This document shows, one piece after another, positions 12,560 through 24,147 of a stretch of 64,000 nt of DNA (positions within the stretch are counted from its first letter, which is position 1; the number at the start of each line of letters is the position of its first letter). The notes beneath the pieces are model-generated. The model had not been told where the DNA came from and searched no databases. It saw only the letters and a list, made by a program, of their open reading frames with translations. Where the stretch lies: NCBI GenBank assembly GCA_004194705.1, contig SADC01000166.1, positions 62,001-126,000 of the forward strand, read 5' to 3'. The stretch is from Ditylenchus dipsaci (lineage: Eukaryota > Nematoda > Chromadorea > Rhabditida > Anguinidae). The translations under genes and the position numbers were made by a program.

Positions 12560-13353
12560 TTTTTCGGTCTGTGCAGTGAATTACCTCGGCCCTTCGATGC
12601 AAATATGAAATGGGCATCTCCAAGTAAATAAGTAGTCTAAATTATAATTTAAAAATAGTTCTATCTTATTGCATGTATAAAACTTCTTTCTCAACGCAAT
12701 CCTGCACGCAGCTCCGACTAATTCCATACTTGCTGCTTGCGCTGTGCTTTGATAAGTCCTTGGCATGCTTGACGACCTTAAGCTTGAATTCCGTCAAGCA
12801 GTACTTGAGCTCCAGCAACTCCTGACTTACTCGTTCTCGGTTTCTGATCCGCTTTCGTAGTTAGCGATGAGACTTATGACGCTGAAAAGCCGTATAAAGA
12901 AACAACCATAAGGGATTGCAAGTCAAACCAAAAATTTCACACAAAGCGGAAAGAAAAAATTGGCAAATACTTGATTGTGACCTGGGGACTTTTTGATGAT
13001 TTTTTTATGCGCGTATTCTTGTAGAGCGTGCCTGAATGTGAATTTGGTCCCATGTAAATTTGGCTCCCCACCTTTAAAGCTAACAAAAGTTTAAGGAATC
13101 ACCCATGGTCCAAGGTCAGCTACAAAAACCATGATACGGGTATCGAGGTGTTTTTAGAAATTTGAGTGACCTATTAACTTTGTTGTTTTCAGTTTTCAGA
13201 GTTCGTTGAGTTCAGAGACCGTTTTCAGACAAAAATATTTGAGAGCCGCTTTTTCAGAGCAGGCCTCCTTATCTTTCAACCTTCCTCTTGAGGGTCGGCT
13301 TGTTAGAGCAGGCCACTTTATTGGACCAGGCCGCCTTATTATAGGAAATACGG
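12560..13353 (-). pseudogene. Pogo/Tigger-type transposon remnant with N-terminal transposase HTH
   Basis: On the minus strand, 12685-12835 encodes EFKLKVVKHAKDLSKHSASS followed by KYGISRSCVQD, the N-terminal DNA-binding helix-turn-helix of pogo/Tigger transposases. It is close to the homologous segment at 24221-24330. The element's outer end is at 13320-13353 (ggccgccttattataggaaa then tacggta), matching the inverted end of the 23733-26079 transposon. The DDE catalytic part is missing and the frame is interrupted, so this is a dead fragment. Confidence 0.65.
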
Positions 13354-13359
13354 TAATCT

Positions 13360-14590
13360 AAATTATAAAAAAAATTATAATTTTTTATATTATGCATTAA
13401 TTCAGCTTTTTTGGCAAATAGTGTTACTGTTCTAATATTGCTCTTCTTTATTCATGAAAAAAGCAGACAAAGAAATTCTGAAATATATCCAATTTCATTT
13501 AAACGATAAAAAACATTTTTATTTGCCTTATTTGCCTTTTAAAAACTAGGTCTCTAACAAAAGCAATCTTTAGCCATACACAAGTGAGCAAAAACAAAAT
13601 TAAGTTAAGTGTTCTTGCTACTTAGTTCTTTTTGTTGCCATATAGACTTTTACTTGCAGCTTTTCGAATTATTTTCAGTGTTTTTTATTTAAAATAGTTT
13701 TGAGAGATTTTATTATTTTATAAGACTTTTGAAAATTATTGAAAATTGTATTGTTGCTAAAACTCAAGATTCGTTAAGCCTAGCAACCTTTCATCCATTT
13801 GAATTAAAACAAAAGAACTTTTTGTCTTGCTTTTTTCCACTAACAAAAGACCTTTTTCAAACAAGCAAACAAAAAGTTTTCTCACAGCAGATTGAGTGGA
13901 AAATATTTATAGTTGTTTAAATTCAGAGCAAATATTTGCGTTCTGAAATTTTCGCCAAGAAAATGCAATACTTTTTCAAAAGTCAAATAACTTTTTTATA
14001 GGGTTTTTCTGATTTGCATTTTTTGAGCCCTCAGACTACCAGTTTCAATTTTATTAAAAAATTTGTACGGTGAGGGCAGCTCAAATTTGGCTCTGATGTG
14101 ATCTTGCTGTAGTGATTTATTTGTCGCTAGCACCACTTTTTTTTTAAAATTTTCATGTTTTTTCAAATCGGAATACCAGTTCATGAGTAAATGTTTTCTT
14201 TGTTATCTTCTAATTGTTAAAATTTCCTCATGAATCCGAATCGCAAAACAAATTTTCCGGCTAAACCTAAATTTAGAAAAAAGTTCTTGGTTTCGGGCCG
14301 GACCGAACGAAAGGCTCGGGACTTGTGCGGTTGAGGGCCTCAAAAATCTGACCTTTTTTTATCATTGTAAACACTCCTTTTTTGGACTTTTTAAACTAAT
14401 GCCTTAGGCTTAGGGTAGACCGGCTTAGGCTTAGGCGTATGTTAGCCGGAACTTAGTCCCGGGACTTAGACTTAGAAGTGTCTAACGCACTTTTTCCAGG
14501 GTCTGGAACTAACATTTATAGCTAATACAAATAGGGGTCCCCAACTCTCCCAACCGAACAAGTTTTAAAAATTAGGCCGTGCATAGCCCT
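13360..14590. other. AT-rich stretch, nothing recognised
   Basis: No exon or domain is supported. At 14398-14470 there is another copy of the GGCTTAGG repeat, which includes two TTAGGC-like hexamers. Confidence 0.5.
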
Positions 14591-14602
14591 GATTGAGATA
14601 CA

Positions 14603-14865
14603 GACCTTATAAAAGGGGCATACCAGCGTGTTACACTTATAAATTAAGGCGGGGACCACCAATTTTCAAAAATCGTTCTTTTTTACATTCGTTTCAACTG
14701 AAATCTGATATTCATGACCTCATCCTACTTTTAAAAAGTAGGCAGAAAACTTTCGTCGGATCAAAAGAGAACGCTTATAAAAGATAATCAAAAAAGTGGC
14801 TGGTCCCGCCTTAGTTGCAGTGTAACGCGTTGGTATGCCTCTTTAAGGGCTCTATTAGAAAAAAT
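14603..14865. repeat. Foldback element, arms about 50 bp
   Basis: aaaaggggcataccagcgtg with aattaaggcggggaccacca on the left pairs with ggctggtcccgccttagttg and aacgcgttggtatgcctctt on the right. The loop is about 150 bases. The open frame at 14593-14787 is inside this element and is not a gene. Confidence 0.7.
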
Positions 14866-15184
14866 ACAGTCCGATTTCTCAAAAAGTTACTTTTTGAAAA
14901 TTCTGGTTAATAATTTATATTTTATTTTCTTAAAACTAGTCTTCAAAATGATTTGCAGAAAAGACGAAAACATGTGTACAAGGGTCTCTATGCATTTCCT
15001 TGAAAGATGTCGTCATCTTCCAAGCTTTGAAAAAATTTTGACTTGCTTTTTCAATCGATTTTCAACAGAGTGCGTCAAAGAAAATAAGTTTTTGTTAGTT
15101 TGTTAAGCTGGAAATTACAGTTTCTACACCCTTTCCTCTGTTTCATTTTGTTTGCCTCTAATTATTTAGCAGTTGGCCTGAAAT

Positions 15185-15895
15185 GTGTGCACAGGGCGGT
15201 CCGAATTTTTGTGACTATTTGTTTTGCTCATAACTTTTTAAATTCGTGCTACTTTGATGAGACCTTTTTTTGTCGGAAAGAGGCGATGAGAATTTGTTTG
15301 ACATCAAACAAGTCAATTTTTTGATAAAAAAAATTCGTGTTTCACCGACCCGTTAAAGATTTGGATGATTTTCAGCCGAAATGTTGAAACTTCTATTTAT
15401 TCAATATTCGTTTGAACAACCTTCGACACTTGCGACAACATGTAACGAAAAATTATTTCCATACTCCTGCTTTGAACTTCTGTGCATCTGCAGAGCCTGT
15501 TTTCGTACGAATTCATGGCACGATCAACCATCTCCCACGGCAGTTTATCGAGAGTAAACTGAGTTCTTTTCCTAATCTCACGGAGGAGACACGGAGAAGG
15601 GGGGCTGATCCCGAAAAGATATTCCGCAGATGCATAGAAGGTCAACACAATAGTTTGGAGCAGGAGTGTTGTTGCCACTGTCGAAGGTAGTTCAAATGGA
15701 CGTTGAATAAAAAGAGTTTTGACATTTCGGCTGAAAGTTACACGAATCTAATCTAACACGATATTTTGTATCGAAAAACATGTTTTGTGTCAAACAAATT
15801 CTCATCGCCTCCTTTTTCCGACAACAAAAAACATCTTATCGAAATAGCATGAAAAAAACAAATAGTAAGAAAATTTTGGACCACCCTATGCAATC
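15185..15895. mobile_element. Foldback transposon with a mariner/Tc1-like transposase tail
   Basis: Long arms pair end to end: agggcggtccgaatttttgt against ttttggaccaccct, gaggcgatgagaatttgttt against caaacaaattctcatcgcct, and ttcagccgaaatgttgaaac against gttttgacatttcggctgaa. The unique centre (15397-15678, minus) is less AT-rich and reads LREIRKRTQFTLDKLPWEMV then DRAMNSYENRLCRCTEV, which resembles the C-terminal end of Tc1/mariner transposases (W/L..IP.E....A..S...RL..C). It is only about 90 codons, so it is a non-autonomous relic. Confidence 0.5.
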
Positions 15896-16732
15896 TTTTC
15901 TTTTTAATTTCAGTTGTGATTCAGCTTTTTATTAGTTTTATTTAGAGTATCTTAAAATTTTTTATGTGTTTGTGGAACCCCAAATAAATTTAACCTTGGT
16001 CACTACACGTTTTTTTTTTCAATTTTTTTTTGCAAAAATGTTTTATTCACTTTACAAAAGCTTCTCTTATCAATTTTTCGAAAGCTCAAAATTTCAAAAT
16101 TTCGAAGTTTTTTCGGCTCGTGTGTTTAGAAGTAGTGTAAACTAGAGTGGAGCAGGATGAACTTCATTATTCTTTTCTTGCCTTTTATCATACATTCAAG
16201 AAAAAATTCCATTGGGGGGGGCGGAATTGTTTTGTTCGGTTATATTGTAGTATTTTTATTCAGAAAAGCAAAATTTTTTAATTTTCAGCATTAGTCAGTC
16301 AAACTGTTCTCCCCTAAAGGCTTAAGGAAAGCCGCTAAAACCAAACTTAGGTGCCTTTCCCTGACCTCAGCAATAAGTGTCATGGGCTTCACTTCCAAAC
16401 TCAGCAATGACTCCAAAGACAAATCTGCTCCCTCGTCGCCTAGACCATCTTACTCAAATGGGTCAGCCAGCAATGGATGCTCTAAGGCCCAACAGCAGCA
16501 ATTATCACTGTCTATTTCATCAAGTAACCAAAGTGGATCGGGCTCATCTGGTTATGCCACTCATTCTGCATTGTCACCGAGAATCTCTAATTCCAAAAAT
16601 CGGCTAAGGAAATATTCAAAATAATTGCCGATAAAAAGTTATGCGTGGTCAGGAAATTTGGGGCTGAAGCCAACACAATGGTAATCATCTTTCAAATTTT
16701 GATTAAGTTCCCATCTAACATGTCAAACTACA

Positions 16733-17676
16733 CTCAACTCTCGATGTAATGCGAACGCTAAAACAGCGCACTATGATTTTCAAGAAGACTGGTTTACAGC
16801 AAGCGTTGACTGTATAGCTAAAGCTGATTGTATAGCGAGAGTTGACCAAAGAATATTTTTTACCACATTATAATAAAATGTGACAGTCGCACTATATCGA
16901 GGGAATTTTTTCTTTTTATTCAAAGCAGGGTTGTAAAATTTACCAGTATAAATCTTTTTCCGGTAACTTACCGGTAAATCAATAAACGGTAAAATTTTTG
17001 AGAGTCAAAAGTTCCGTGATCAAACAGTCAAGCAGTTTATATTAATATTTAATTGATTGCTACATACAACACAAAGATTTGGCAAATTTTTGCACATTCG
17101 ATAGCTCTTTTAACGGTGGAGGATCTATAAAATTCAGTTTTGAAGATTACTGCGAAAAAATTCGAGTTTTTGTCCTTGCAGTTTGACAATTAGGGGTTGA
17201 AAATCTCAATCTCATAGTTATTAAATCTTTAATCTCATAGTTAACTCTGCTCGATTTTAAGTTTCTGATTTTAACGCTTTTAAATCTGGGAAAACCGTAA
17301 TTTCATGTTTAACGCGTAATTTATCTAAATTCACGTTGAAAAAACTGAAAACTACGGTTTTCCACAAAAATAGATAAACCATGATTCAACCACCCACACT
17401 TTTGAACAAAAGAAGCCAAATAAAAGCAGATATATATTCATCCGTTTGAAAAATATCATCAAGACCAAAAATGTAGATGTTATAGATGACCGGCCGACAA
17501 AAAAGGAACTAGACTTATCAAATAGTTAACCAAATGGTAAAACAGCTAGCCAATTTCACCGGCTTTTTATGCATCGGTTATTCACGGTAATTCATCATTT
17601 AAAACCTTCACAACCCTTATTTCTAGTGAAGTAACCAAACCGCCAAACAAGCCGCATTATATCGAGAATTGACTGT
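16733..17676. mobile_element. Tigger-type element in intron 1 of the reductase-like gene
   Basis: The left end (actcaactctcgatgtaatg) is inverted at 17655-17676 (gcattatatcgagaattgac then tgta). Inside are further CTCGATAT pieces (16815-16905) and a nested GGTAAATTTACC-type element at about 16930-17625. No transposase is seen. Confidence 0.5.
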
Positions 17677-18349
17677 ACTCCTATTTTCTATATTTTTTCT
17701 TCAGATCACAACTATAGTAGAGGCGGTCTGTAATAAGTGTGACCCGCTGATCGAGCCAACTTATTTGCATGTCAATCAACTTTGTGCCGGTGAAATGCTA
17801 GATTGTGTTCAAAGACAAGGCCTGCCCTAATTTTTGTGAATGGGGACTGCATCGGAGGGCTTACTGAATTAAAAGCCCTGGACAAATCAGGCTTTTTAGT
17901 AGAAGCACTGAAACCACATGATTTTGACTTAATAGTCGTAGGTGGGGGCACTGGCGGAGTAGCTGCAGCTTTGGTCAGTGAATTTTATAGAAGCAACAAT
18001 TTAGCAATAATTCGCAAGAATATATTACAGGAAGCAGCTGAGCTTGGCAAAAAAGTGGCATGCCTTGACTGTTCAAAACCCAATTCAATAGACTCTTCGA
18101 ATGGCAGTTCTGTGAATATGGGCAGTGTTTGGAAAAATTTAATGCATCAAACAGCACGTTTAGGAGAAGCTGTTGGTGAGACTTTTGCCTTAAACATCAA
18201 AGAAAAATACTAGGTAACTAGGGTCTGCAGGCGCCTATCGGCGCCTATGTTGTTCGGGAACATTAGTGGTTCATGTACATTAGTAGTTCGGGCAGATGAA
18301 TCGTTCGAGTACATCAAGGGTTAGGGTAGAGCATCCACCCTACCTGTGA

Positions 18350-18570
18350 ACTCACCTACTCTACCTTGCCTATCCTCGCCTATCCTAGCATATCCTGGCC
18401 TATCCAGGCCTATCCTCGCCTTCCCTTGCCTATCTTCGCCTATCCTCGCATATCCTCGCCTACCCTCGCCTATCCTCGCCTGTACTCGCCGAACATCGCC
18501 TAACATTTGCCTCTTTTCGCATATCCTCGCATATCCTCGCCTACCCTCGCCTATCCTCGCCTACAAATGT
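18350..18570. repeat. Minisatellite, 10-bp unit TATCCTCGCC
   Basis: About twenty imperfect copies of cctatcctcg with variants such as cctaccctcg and catatcctcg, in an intron of the reductase-like gene. Reading frames through it are repeat artefacts. Confidence 0.85.
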
Positions 18571-18639
18571 GTTTCTGAATTCATTCAAAATTTTAATTTG
18601 AGAACAAAATTTTTGAAAACTATGAGATTTTCTCAAAAA

Positions 18640-19385
18640 TAGCCTGCATACTTTTGTCAACGCCCCTCTTAAAAATGCGAATTTTTCGCCGCTCTTTTTT
18701 TTTTAAACGAAAGTTGACATCAAGGCGGATCTAATGAAATCTGCAACAAAAAATTTTAAGCCCTCTATAACCCTATTTTCGACCTTCAAAATCGAAAAAC
18801 ACCGAAAAAACATTAATTTTATTGGAAAACTCAAAATTTGGCCTGCATACTTTTGTTAACGCCTCTCTTAAAAACGCGAATTTCTCACCGCTCTTTTTTT
18901 TAAACGAAAGCTGACATCAAGGCGGATCTAATGAAATCTGCAACAAAAAATTTTAAGCCCTCTATAACCCTATTTTCGACCTTCAAAATCGAAAAACACC
19001 GAAAAAACATTAATTTTATTGGAAAACTCAAAATTTGGCCTGCATACTTTTGTTAACGCCTCTCTTAAAAACGCGAATTTCTCGCCGCTCTTTTTTTTAA
19101 ACGAAAGCTGACATCGAGGCGGATCTAAAAAAACCTGCAACAAAATTTTTGAGCTCTCTATGACCTTATTTTTGACCTTTAAATGGAAAAATGCCAAAAA
19201 AGCATAACTTTCATTGGAAAACTCGACAATGGCCTCCATACTTTTGTTAACGCCCCTCTTAAAAATGCGAATTTCTCGCCGCTCTTTTTTTAAACGAAAG
19301 CTGACATCGAGGCGGATCTAAAAAACCTGCAACAAAAATTTTTGAGCTCTCTATGACCTCATTTTTGATAATTCATAAAAAGTGT
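18640..19385. repeat. Tandem repeat, unit about 195 bp, nearly four copies
   Basis: Each unit has gcgaatttctcgccgctctt, then aaacgaaagctgacatcgag, gcggatctaa, then cctgcaacaaaa and tttgaccttcaaaatcgaaa. Copies start near 18675, 18875, 19070 and 19265 and diverge by a few percent. The array separates exons 3 and 4 of the reductase-like gene. Confidence 0.8.
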
Positions 19386-19984
19386 GACCCACCGACCACC
19401 ACCCGACCCAAATACTATATAGAGATATTATAGAAGATGCAAAAAATTATGGTTGGAACTGCCTGACCAATGTACGCCAAAGATCAACTGGGAAAAAATG
19501 AGAAACTTTTTTCAAGAACATGCTGTAAAGTCCAGCTCAAGCTGTAAAACAAAGCTTATAGAGAAACAAGTATACTTAAAAGAAATTTTCCTTGATAAAT
19601 CTTAATTTTAGGTGACTTATATTAATTCCCATGGTGTTTTCACGGGCACACACGAAATAACTGCGACTAATCAGAAGGACAACGTGGAACAATTTACGGC
19701 GGATAGATTTGTATTGGCTGTTGGAATGGTGCCTAAGCTTTTAGAAGTGCCTGGAGCCAAGGAATGCTGCATAACTAGGTAATTTTAGTTGAGATTGTAT
19801 TCTGACTTGCTCTTGGTTTTTGAACTCAGCGACATTTCCGAACATTATACTGGCAGAGAACACCTGTGTACTAAAAATACTCAAAATGTTTTTAAAATTG
19901 AGTGTGTTAGTCTGTAAGGGAAGGAGATTTGCGGCTGCAAATAATACAAAAATCGAATGAAGATTTGTCCTGTGCGGAATAGTT

Positions 19985-20500
19985 TTGACCGAAAACAGAG
20001 TGGGTGTGAAATTGGGAGTGGGTGAGGTCTTGACCGTCTGTGGTGTAGAGCGTGGTGATGTGGTGACCGAGTTAAAGTGTGCAACCCGTCTGCGTGAGGT
20101 GCCTGCAAGTGGACCGTGCTCTGGCCTTGGTGGTGGATCTGGCGTGCCTGCGGCTGCTAAAGTTTCGATGGATGATGGTTTTCCTGGTCGCTCTACTGAT
20201 GCTGTTGCCTGGATCCCCGCAACCCGTGAAGATCCGCTGGCCTCTGGGTTGTTTGGAATTGGGTTTGAAGAATGCTCCAAGTTGTGCCTGCCGACCGAAG
20301 TGGAAGAAGTGGACCCGAAGAATGCTAAAGAAGAAGAGAAAGCCTGTGTGGCCAATGTTCCTATTTGTGGTGCTTGTTCGTGTGTGTGTCTGTGTGAAAC
20401 AGTGGTAGTTAATGAAGAAGGGACTCGTGTCTGTGTGGAAGGAGCGCTTGTAAGGGCGAAAGGCATTTTCTTACTAGTCCATGAAATCACAATCTGATCT
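19985..20500. other. GC-rich island with long open frames on both strands
   Basis: This stretch is clearly richer in G and C than its surroundings and lies in the intron between exons 5 and 6 of the reductase-like gene. The plus strand is open for 170 codons (19985-20497; a Cys-rich tail ICGACSCVCLCETVVV). The minus strand is open for 249 codons (20490-19741), rich in Ser, Thr and Pro. I recognise no domain in either. A captured gene fragment or part of a retroelement is possible; neither is shown. Confidence 0.4.
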
Positions 20501-22059
20501 ATTTCAGATAATTACAGTTTAGTGAAAATCGGTTAATTCGTCCGATCTGGCATTTTCAAGCTAATTTGAGCTCGACTAGTCGTCGGCGAGTAGTTTTGGT
20601 CGAAAGTTTTTTAGACGCAAACAACAAATAACTCGGGAAGAAATTGTTAAATGTCTTCGGAGTTAAAAGATGTCTCCTGCCAATTTAAATTAGAAAATGC
20701 CGCTGCTTTAAAAAATCATGATCCTCTAATTTTTAAAGGAATTTCAGCGATGACCTGTTTTCTTTGCCCTATAATCCAGGCACAACCCTGTGCATCGGAG
20801 GAACATCCGACTCGCTAGAGTGCGCCGGATTTTTGCAGTCCGTCGGCATAAAGTGACGGTATGAAGTTTTTAAAATAAAAAGTTGAGCAATATCGTAATA
20901 ATATTATTTTGCACAGGTGCTCTCGAATACTCCTATTCTGGAAGGTTTAGACCAAGAAATGTCCGAAAAAGTAAGAAATCATATGTCTGCGAAAGGAGTG
21001 ATTTTCGAAAAGTGAGAAAATGTGTTTAAAAATCAAGTAAGAATTTTATTTCAGGGGTGTGCCTCTGAAGTTTGAGCGACTAGAAGAAGCTATTCAGGAC
21101 GAAGCTGGATTAGTAAGAGTCATTTTTGAAAGTTATGTGAAATCTGAAGATGGTAACCAGACAAAAAAGACATGTGAAGAAAGCTACAACACTGTAAGTC
21201 ATTAACATGACAATTCACAAAATCGTAATTTTATGATGTTCAAAAAGTTAATTAAATAAGTTTCTTTCAAAATTGAAAAGCAAATTAGCAGGTGGGACTG
21301 AAGAAATTTTTTCGGAGGACCGCCGACAAATATACAGTCGAAAATTTCAAACAACAATCAATTTTACCATAAACCTAATTTTTTAGGTTATTATAGCCAT
21401 CGGCAAGACAGCTCCCACACAAGACCTAGGACTTGAAAAGCTAAGCATCAGTCTTATACCAAACACTCAAAAGTTTAAATCAGCTGAAAGAGGCCAATGC
21501 CCTAGTTTACCCAACATATATTCTATTGGAAATACATCACAGCGTTTTTCTCATTGTGCTGAACTACCTGTTTTGTCCAAACAATCTGGCAAAGGGCTAA
21601 TTAGGCGTTTGTATACTGGTAACATGAAAATTGTGGACCATGACTTAGACCCAGTAGTTATCCACACTCACTAGAATATGGTTATTTAGTAAAAATACTT
21701 TGATCTCTTTGAAATATAATTTAAGGCTGTTGTGGACTATCAGAAAAATCGGCTATTGCTAAATATGGCGAAGAGGCATACTTGTGTATCAAAGTTTGTT
21801 AACTCCTATAGAATTTGAGCTAACAATAGAATGGACGTTGAACATTGTTATTTTAAACTAGTCTGCCTTCAAGAACAAACCAAGTAGGTTTTTAACTAAT
21901 TTTGGTCCTATTCTACAAGCCGCTTCCGAAGTATTCTTTCATACACCTGCTGTTTTTATTGAAAAATGACTTGGTCCCCTTGTTTTTTTAATTTTAAGTT
22001 AAAAAGAAACATTTTTGCGTTAATTTTTTTATACTTCCTCTATAAGTTCAAATAACAAG

Positions 22060-22180
22060 ACATAATGATAACTGTAGAATTTTTAGCATAATATACGAAA
22101 ATATACAGTGATCAACTTACAGTTATCATTCGAAGTTAGTTTTCCCCTGTCAATAACTGTACATTGATAACTGTGATCCA
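22060..22180. repeat. Single CTACAGTTATCGAC-type hairpin
   Basis: gataactgtagaatttttag and cgaaaatatacagtgatcaa, with tacagttatca and gataactgt arms, match the units at 10940-11625 and 61560-62550. Confidence 0.6.
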
Positions 22181-22419
22181 GTGCCATATATCAATCTTTT
22201 ATTCTATCCAACCACACAAATAAGCAACACCATACACAGAGAGTGGAGAGCCAAGGTACCCCAACCTGACTGACCCCTTTTTAGTAGATTATGGGGGTTT
22301 TATATGAGAGAAAAGGGGTTGGGCTTAGGGTGAGTTAGGTGAAGCAGGATTGGGGTGTTGGTGTGGAAGCACCATGGGGCTCACACATAAGCCCCATGAC
22401 AATAACTGTACAATTTCTC

Positions 22420-22860
22420 GTATGCAGTCGACGCACTATATAAGATACCCACGAAAGTTCGTTCCCACATAGGGTCTGACACTTTTTTTACCTCATTTCT
22501 GAAATGTTTTTCCAAATGTAATTCGTCAGTCTAGTCAGAAATATCGCACGAATTCCGACTCTGCCGATCGTTTTGAGAAATTATATAGTTTTGCCATTTT
22601 TACCCGCATCGCTCCATATAAGATACCCCGAACCCGAAAAAAGGGTATCTTATATGGAGCATTGCGGGTAAAAATGGCAACTATATAATTTTTTGAAAAC
22701 GATCGGCAAAATCGTAATCCTTGCGATATATCTGACTGGAATGACGAATCACAGTTGGCAAAACATTTCAGAAATGAGGTAAAAAAAGTGTCGGAGCCTA
22801 AGTGGGAAGGAATTTCCGGGGTATTTATAGGTATTTTATAGTGCGTCGACTGTATTGTAT
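22420..22860. mobile_element. Foldback MITE with CAGTCGACGCACTATATAAG ends
   Basis: A near-perfect palindrome: tcgacgcactatataagata on the left mirrors tttatagtgcgtcgactgta on the right. Inside, ccgatcgttttgagaaatta mirrors ttttgaaaacgatcggcaaa, and aagataccccgaacccgaaa is close to the centre. The GATCGGCAAAATCG core and the GTCGGACCCTAGG-like block are shared with 30495-30912, 53640-53790 and 58447-58975. It lies between exons 10 and 11 of the reductase-like gene. Confidence 0.7.
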
Positions 22861-23903
22861 GAGGAATTCAGCAGTTACCGAAAATCATAATTCACCGGTT
22901 TGGGTACATTAGAAAGTGTCCGATAAATAAAAGGTTAATTTGCTGTCACCCAACCTTCGTTATGACGTGTGCGGAGCAGCCACACTTCGAGTGAATTTTA
23001 AAAGAATAATATTTAAGGAAAAAGTGCTAGGAATACACATCCTGTCGCCTACAGCATCAGAAATCATCCCAGGCCTTTCTATGGCACTTAAGTTGGGCGC
23101 TACAAAGAGTGATTTTGACCAGATCATCGAGACATATCCAAGCAATGACACTGAATTAAAAAATTGTACCAACAAACAGAATGAAGATTTTCCTAGGGTT
23201 CATTTAACTTAGAAGTTGTAAGTGCGAGTCTAAGAGCAGTATAACCTACAAAACCTTAATCTTGCAACTAATGAAAAAGTGTAAATGACTCCTTAGGATA
23301 CCACTTGAAACATGACTGATTTATGTTTTTACATAATGTTAAATGTTTTATTGATAAAAATGTGATTTATCTCTTAGTAATCGTTAGGAAAATAAATTTG
23401 TTCACCTTGCATTTACGACAAGAAATTGTATGTATTAACTTACTAAGCACAAGAGACAAAATTTTCTTATTTTAAAGTTAGGAAAGTTTTTCCTCCCAGC
23501 AAAGACCTTCGACCATTGACTGCACAATTCTGGGTAATTCAAAGTTCTAAAAGCACCTTAATAATCACATCATGCCATACCATTTCTGACTAAAAAAGTG
23601 TTTCGTACTCATGCTCGTTCTCGTATCTGCTCTTTTCAACTCTCGTAATCCTACTTTGAGACTTATCCAGCGGTTGATGATTATAAACCAGGCTAAAAAT
23701 CTCCGCCCCCCCCCCTGAATTTTTTTTCTGGATACCGTATTTCCTGTAATAAGGCGGCACCCTCTAATAAGGCGGCACCCTCTAATAAGGCGGCACCCTG
23801 AGAGTTGAACGAAAAATAAGGCGGCACCCTCTAATAAGGCGGCACCCTAAGACCGTTTTATCATTCCAGTGCCTGCTGTTAACCTGCATACGTCAGTTTT
23901 ATT

Positions 23904-24127
23904 TACCGTATTTCCTGTAATAAGGCGGCATGCCGCCTTATTATAAATTATTATTATAAATAAATTATTATTATAAATAACTTATTATAAATTAGGATCG
24001 GTAGAGCTCGTGGGAGTTAAGAAAACGCATCAAACAGATAACCAAAATATTCACTCTGCTTCGGATATAGACCTCGAAATTGGGGTGCGCCTATTATAGG
24101 GTGCCGCCTAATTACAGAAATACAGTA
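23904..24127. mobile_element. MITE of the TACCGTATTTCCT family nested in the transposon
   Basis: Starts taccgtatttcctgtaataa, continues with the ggcggcatgccgcc palindrome, and ends with the complement (tacagaaatacagta). The core ggatcggtagagctcgtggg then agttaagaaaacgcatcaaa is shared with 31363-31616, 45622-45872 and 50080-50345. Confidence 0.75.
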
Positions 24128-24147
24128 TTTTTCTTCAGTTCTCGCGA

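Larger units (their letters stand above)
16382..23215 (+). pseudogene. Thioredoxin-glutathione-reductase-like gene lacking all redox residues
   Basis: Fusion of an N-terminal glutaredoxin-like domain with a thioredoxin-reductase-like body. Exons: 16382-16680, 17705-17973, 18031-18175, 19434-19569, 19612-19778, 20748-20858, 20917-21011, 21055-21192, 21387-21680, 21726-about 21855, about 22950-23215. Visible motifs: FVNGDCIGGLTEL (Grx), LIVVGGGTGGVAA (FAD site), [42 protein letters not shown], then stop. The Grx CPYC site reads AEAN. The disulfide CVNVGC reads SVNMGS. The second FAD GD motif reads GN. The catalytic HP..E dyad reads YPSNDT. There is no C-terminal Gly-Cys-Sec-Gly tail. One-base shifts occur in exons 1, 2, 4, 6, 9 and 10, yet splice phases are kept. 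It is either a decayed paralogue or a pseudoenzyme in an indel-prone assembly; reductase activity is not expected. Introns contain MITEs, minisatellites and a GC-rich island. Confidence 0.75.

Noticed and set aside
18321..18642. Open frames on both strands at the TATCCTCGCC array
   Set aside because: Artefacts of a 10-bp minisatellite.
19741..20490. A retroelement gag gene on the minus strand
   Set aside because: Ser/Thr/Pro-rich but no zinc knuckle, protease or other retroelement motif was found; kept only as an unexplained GC-rich island.
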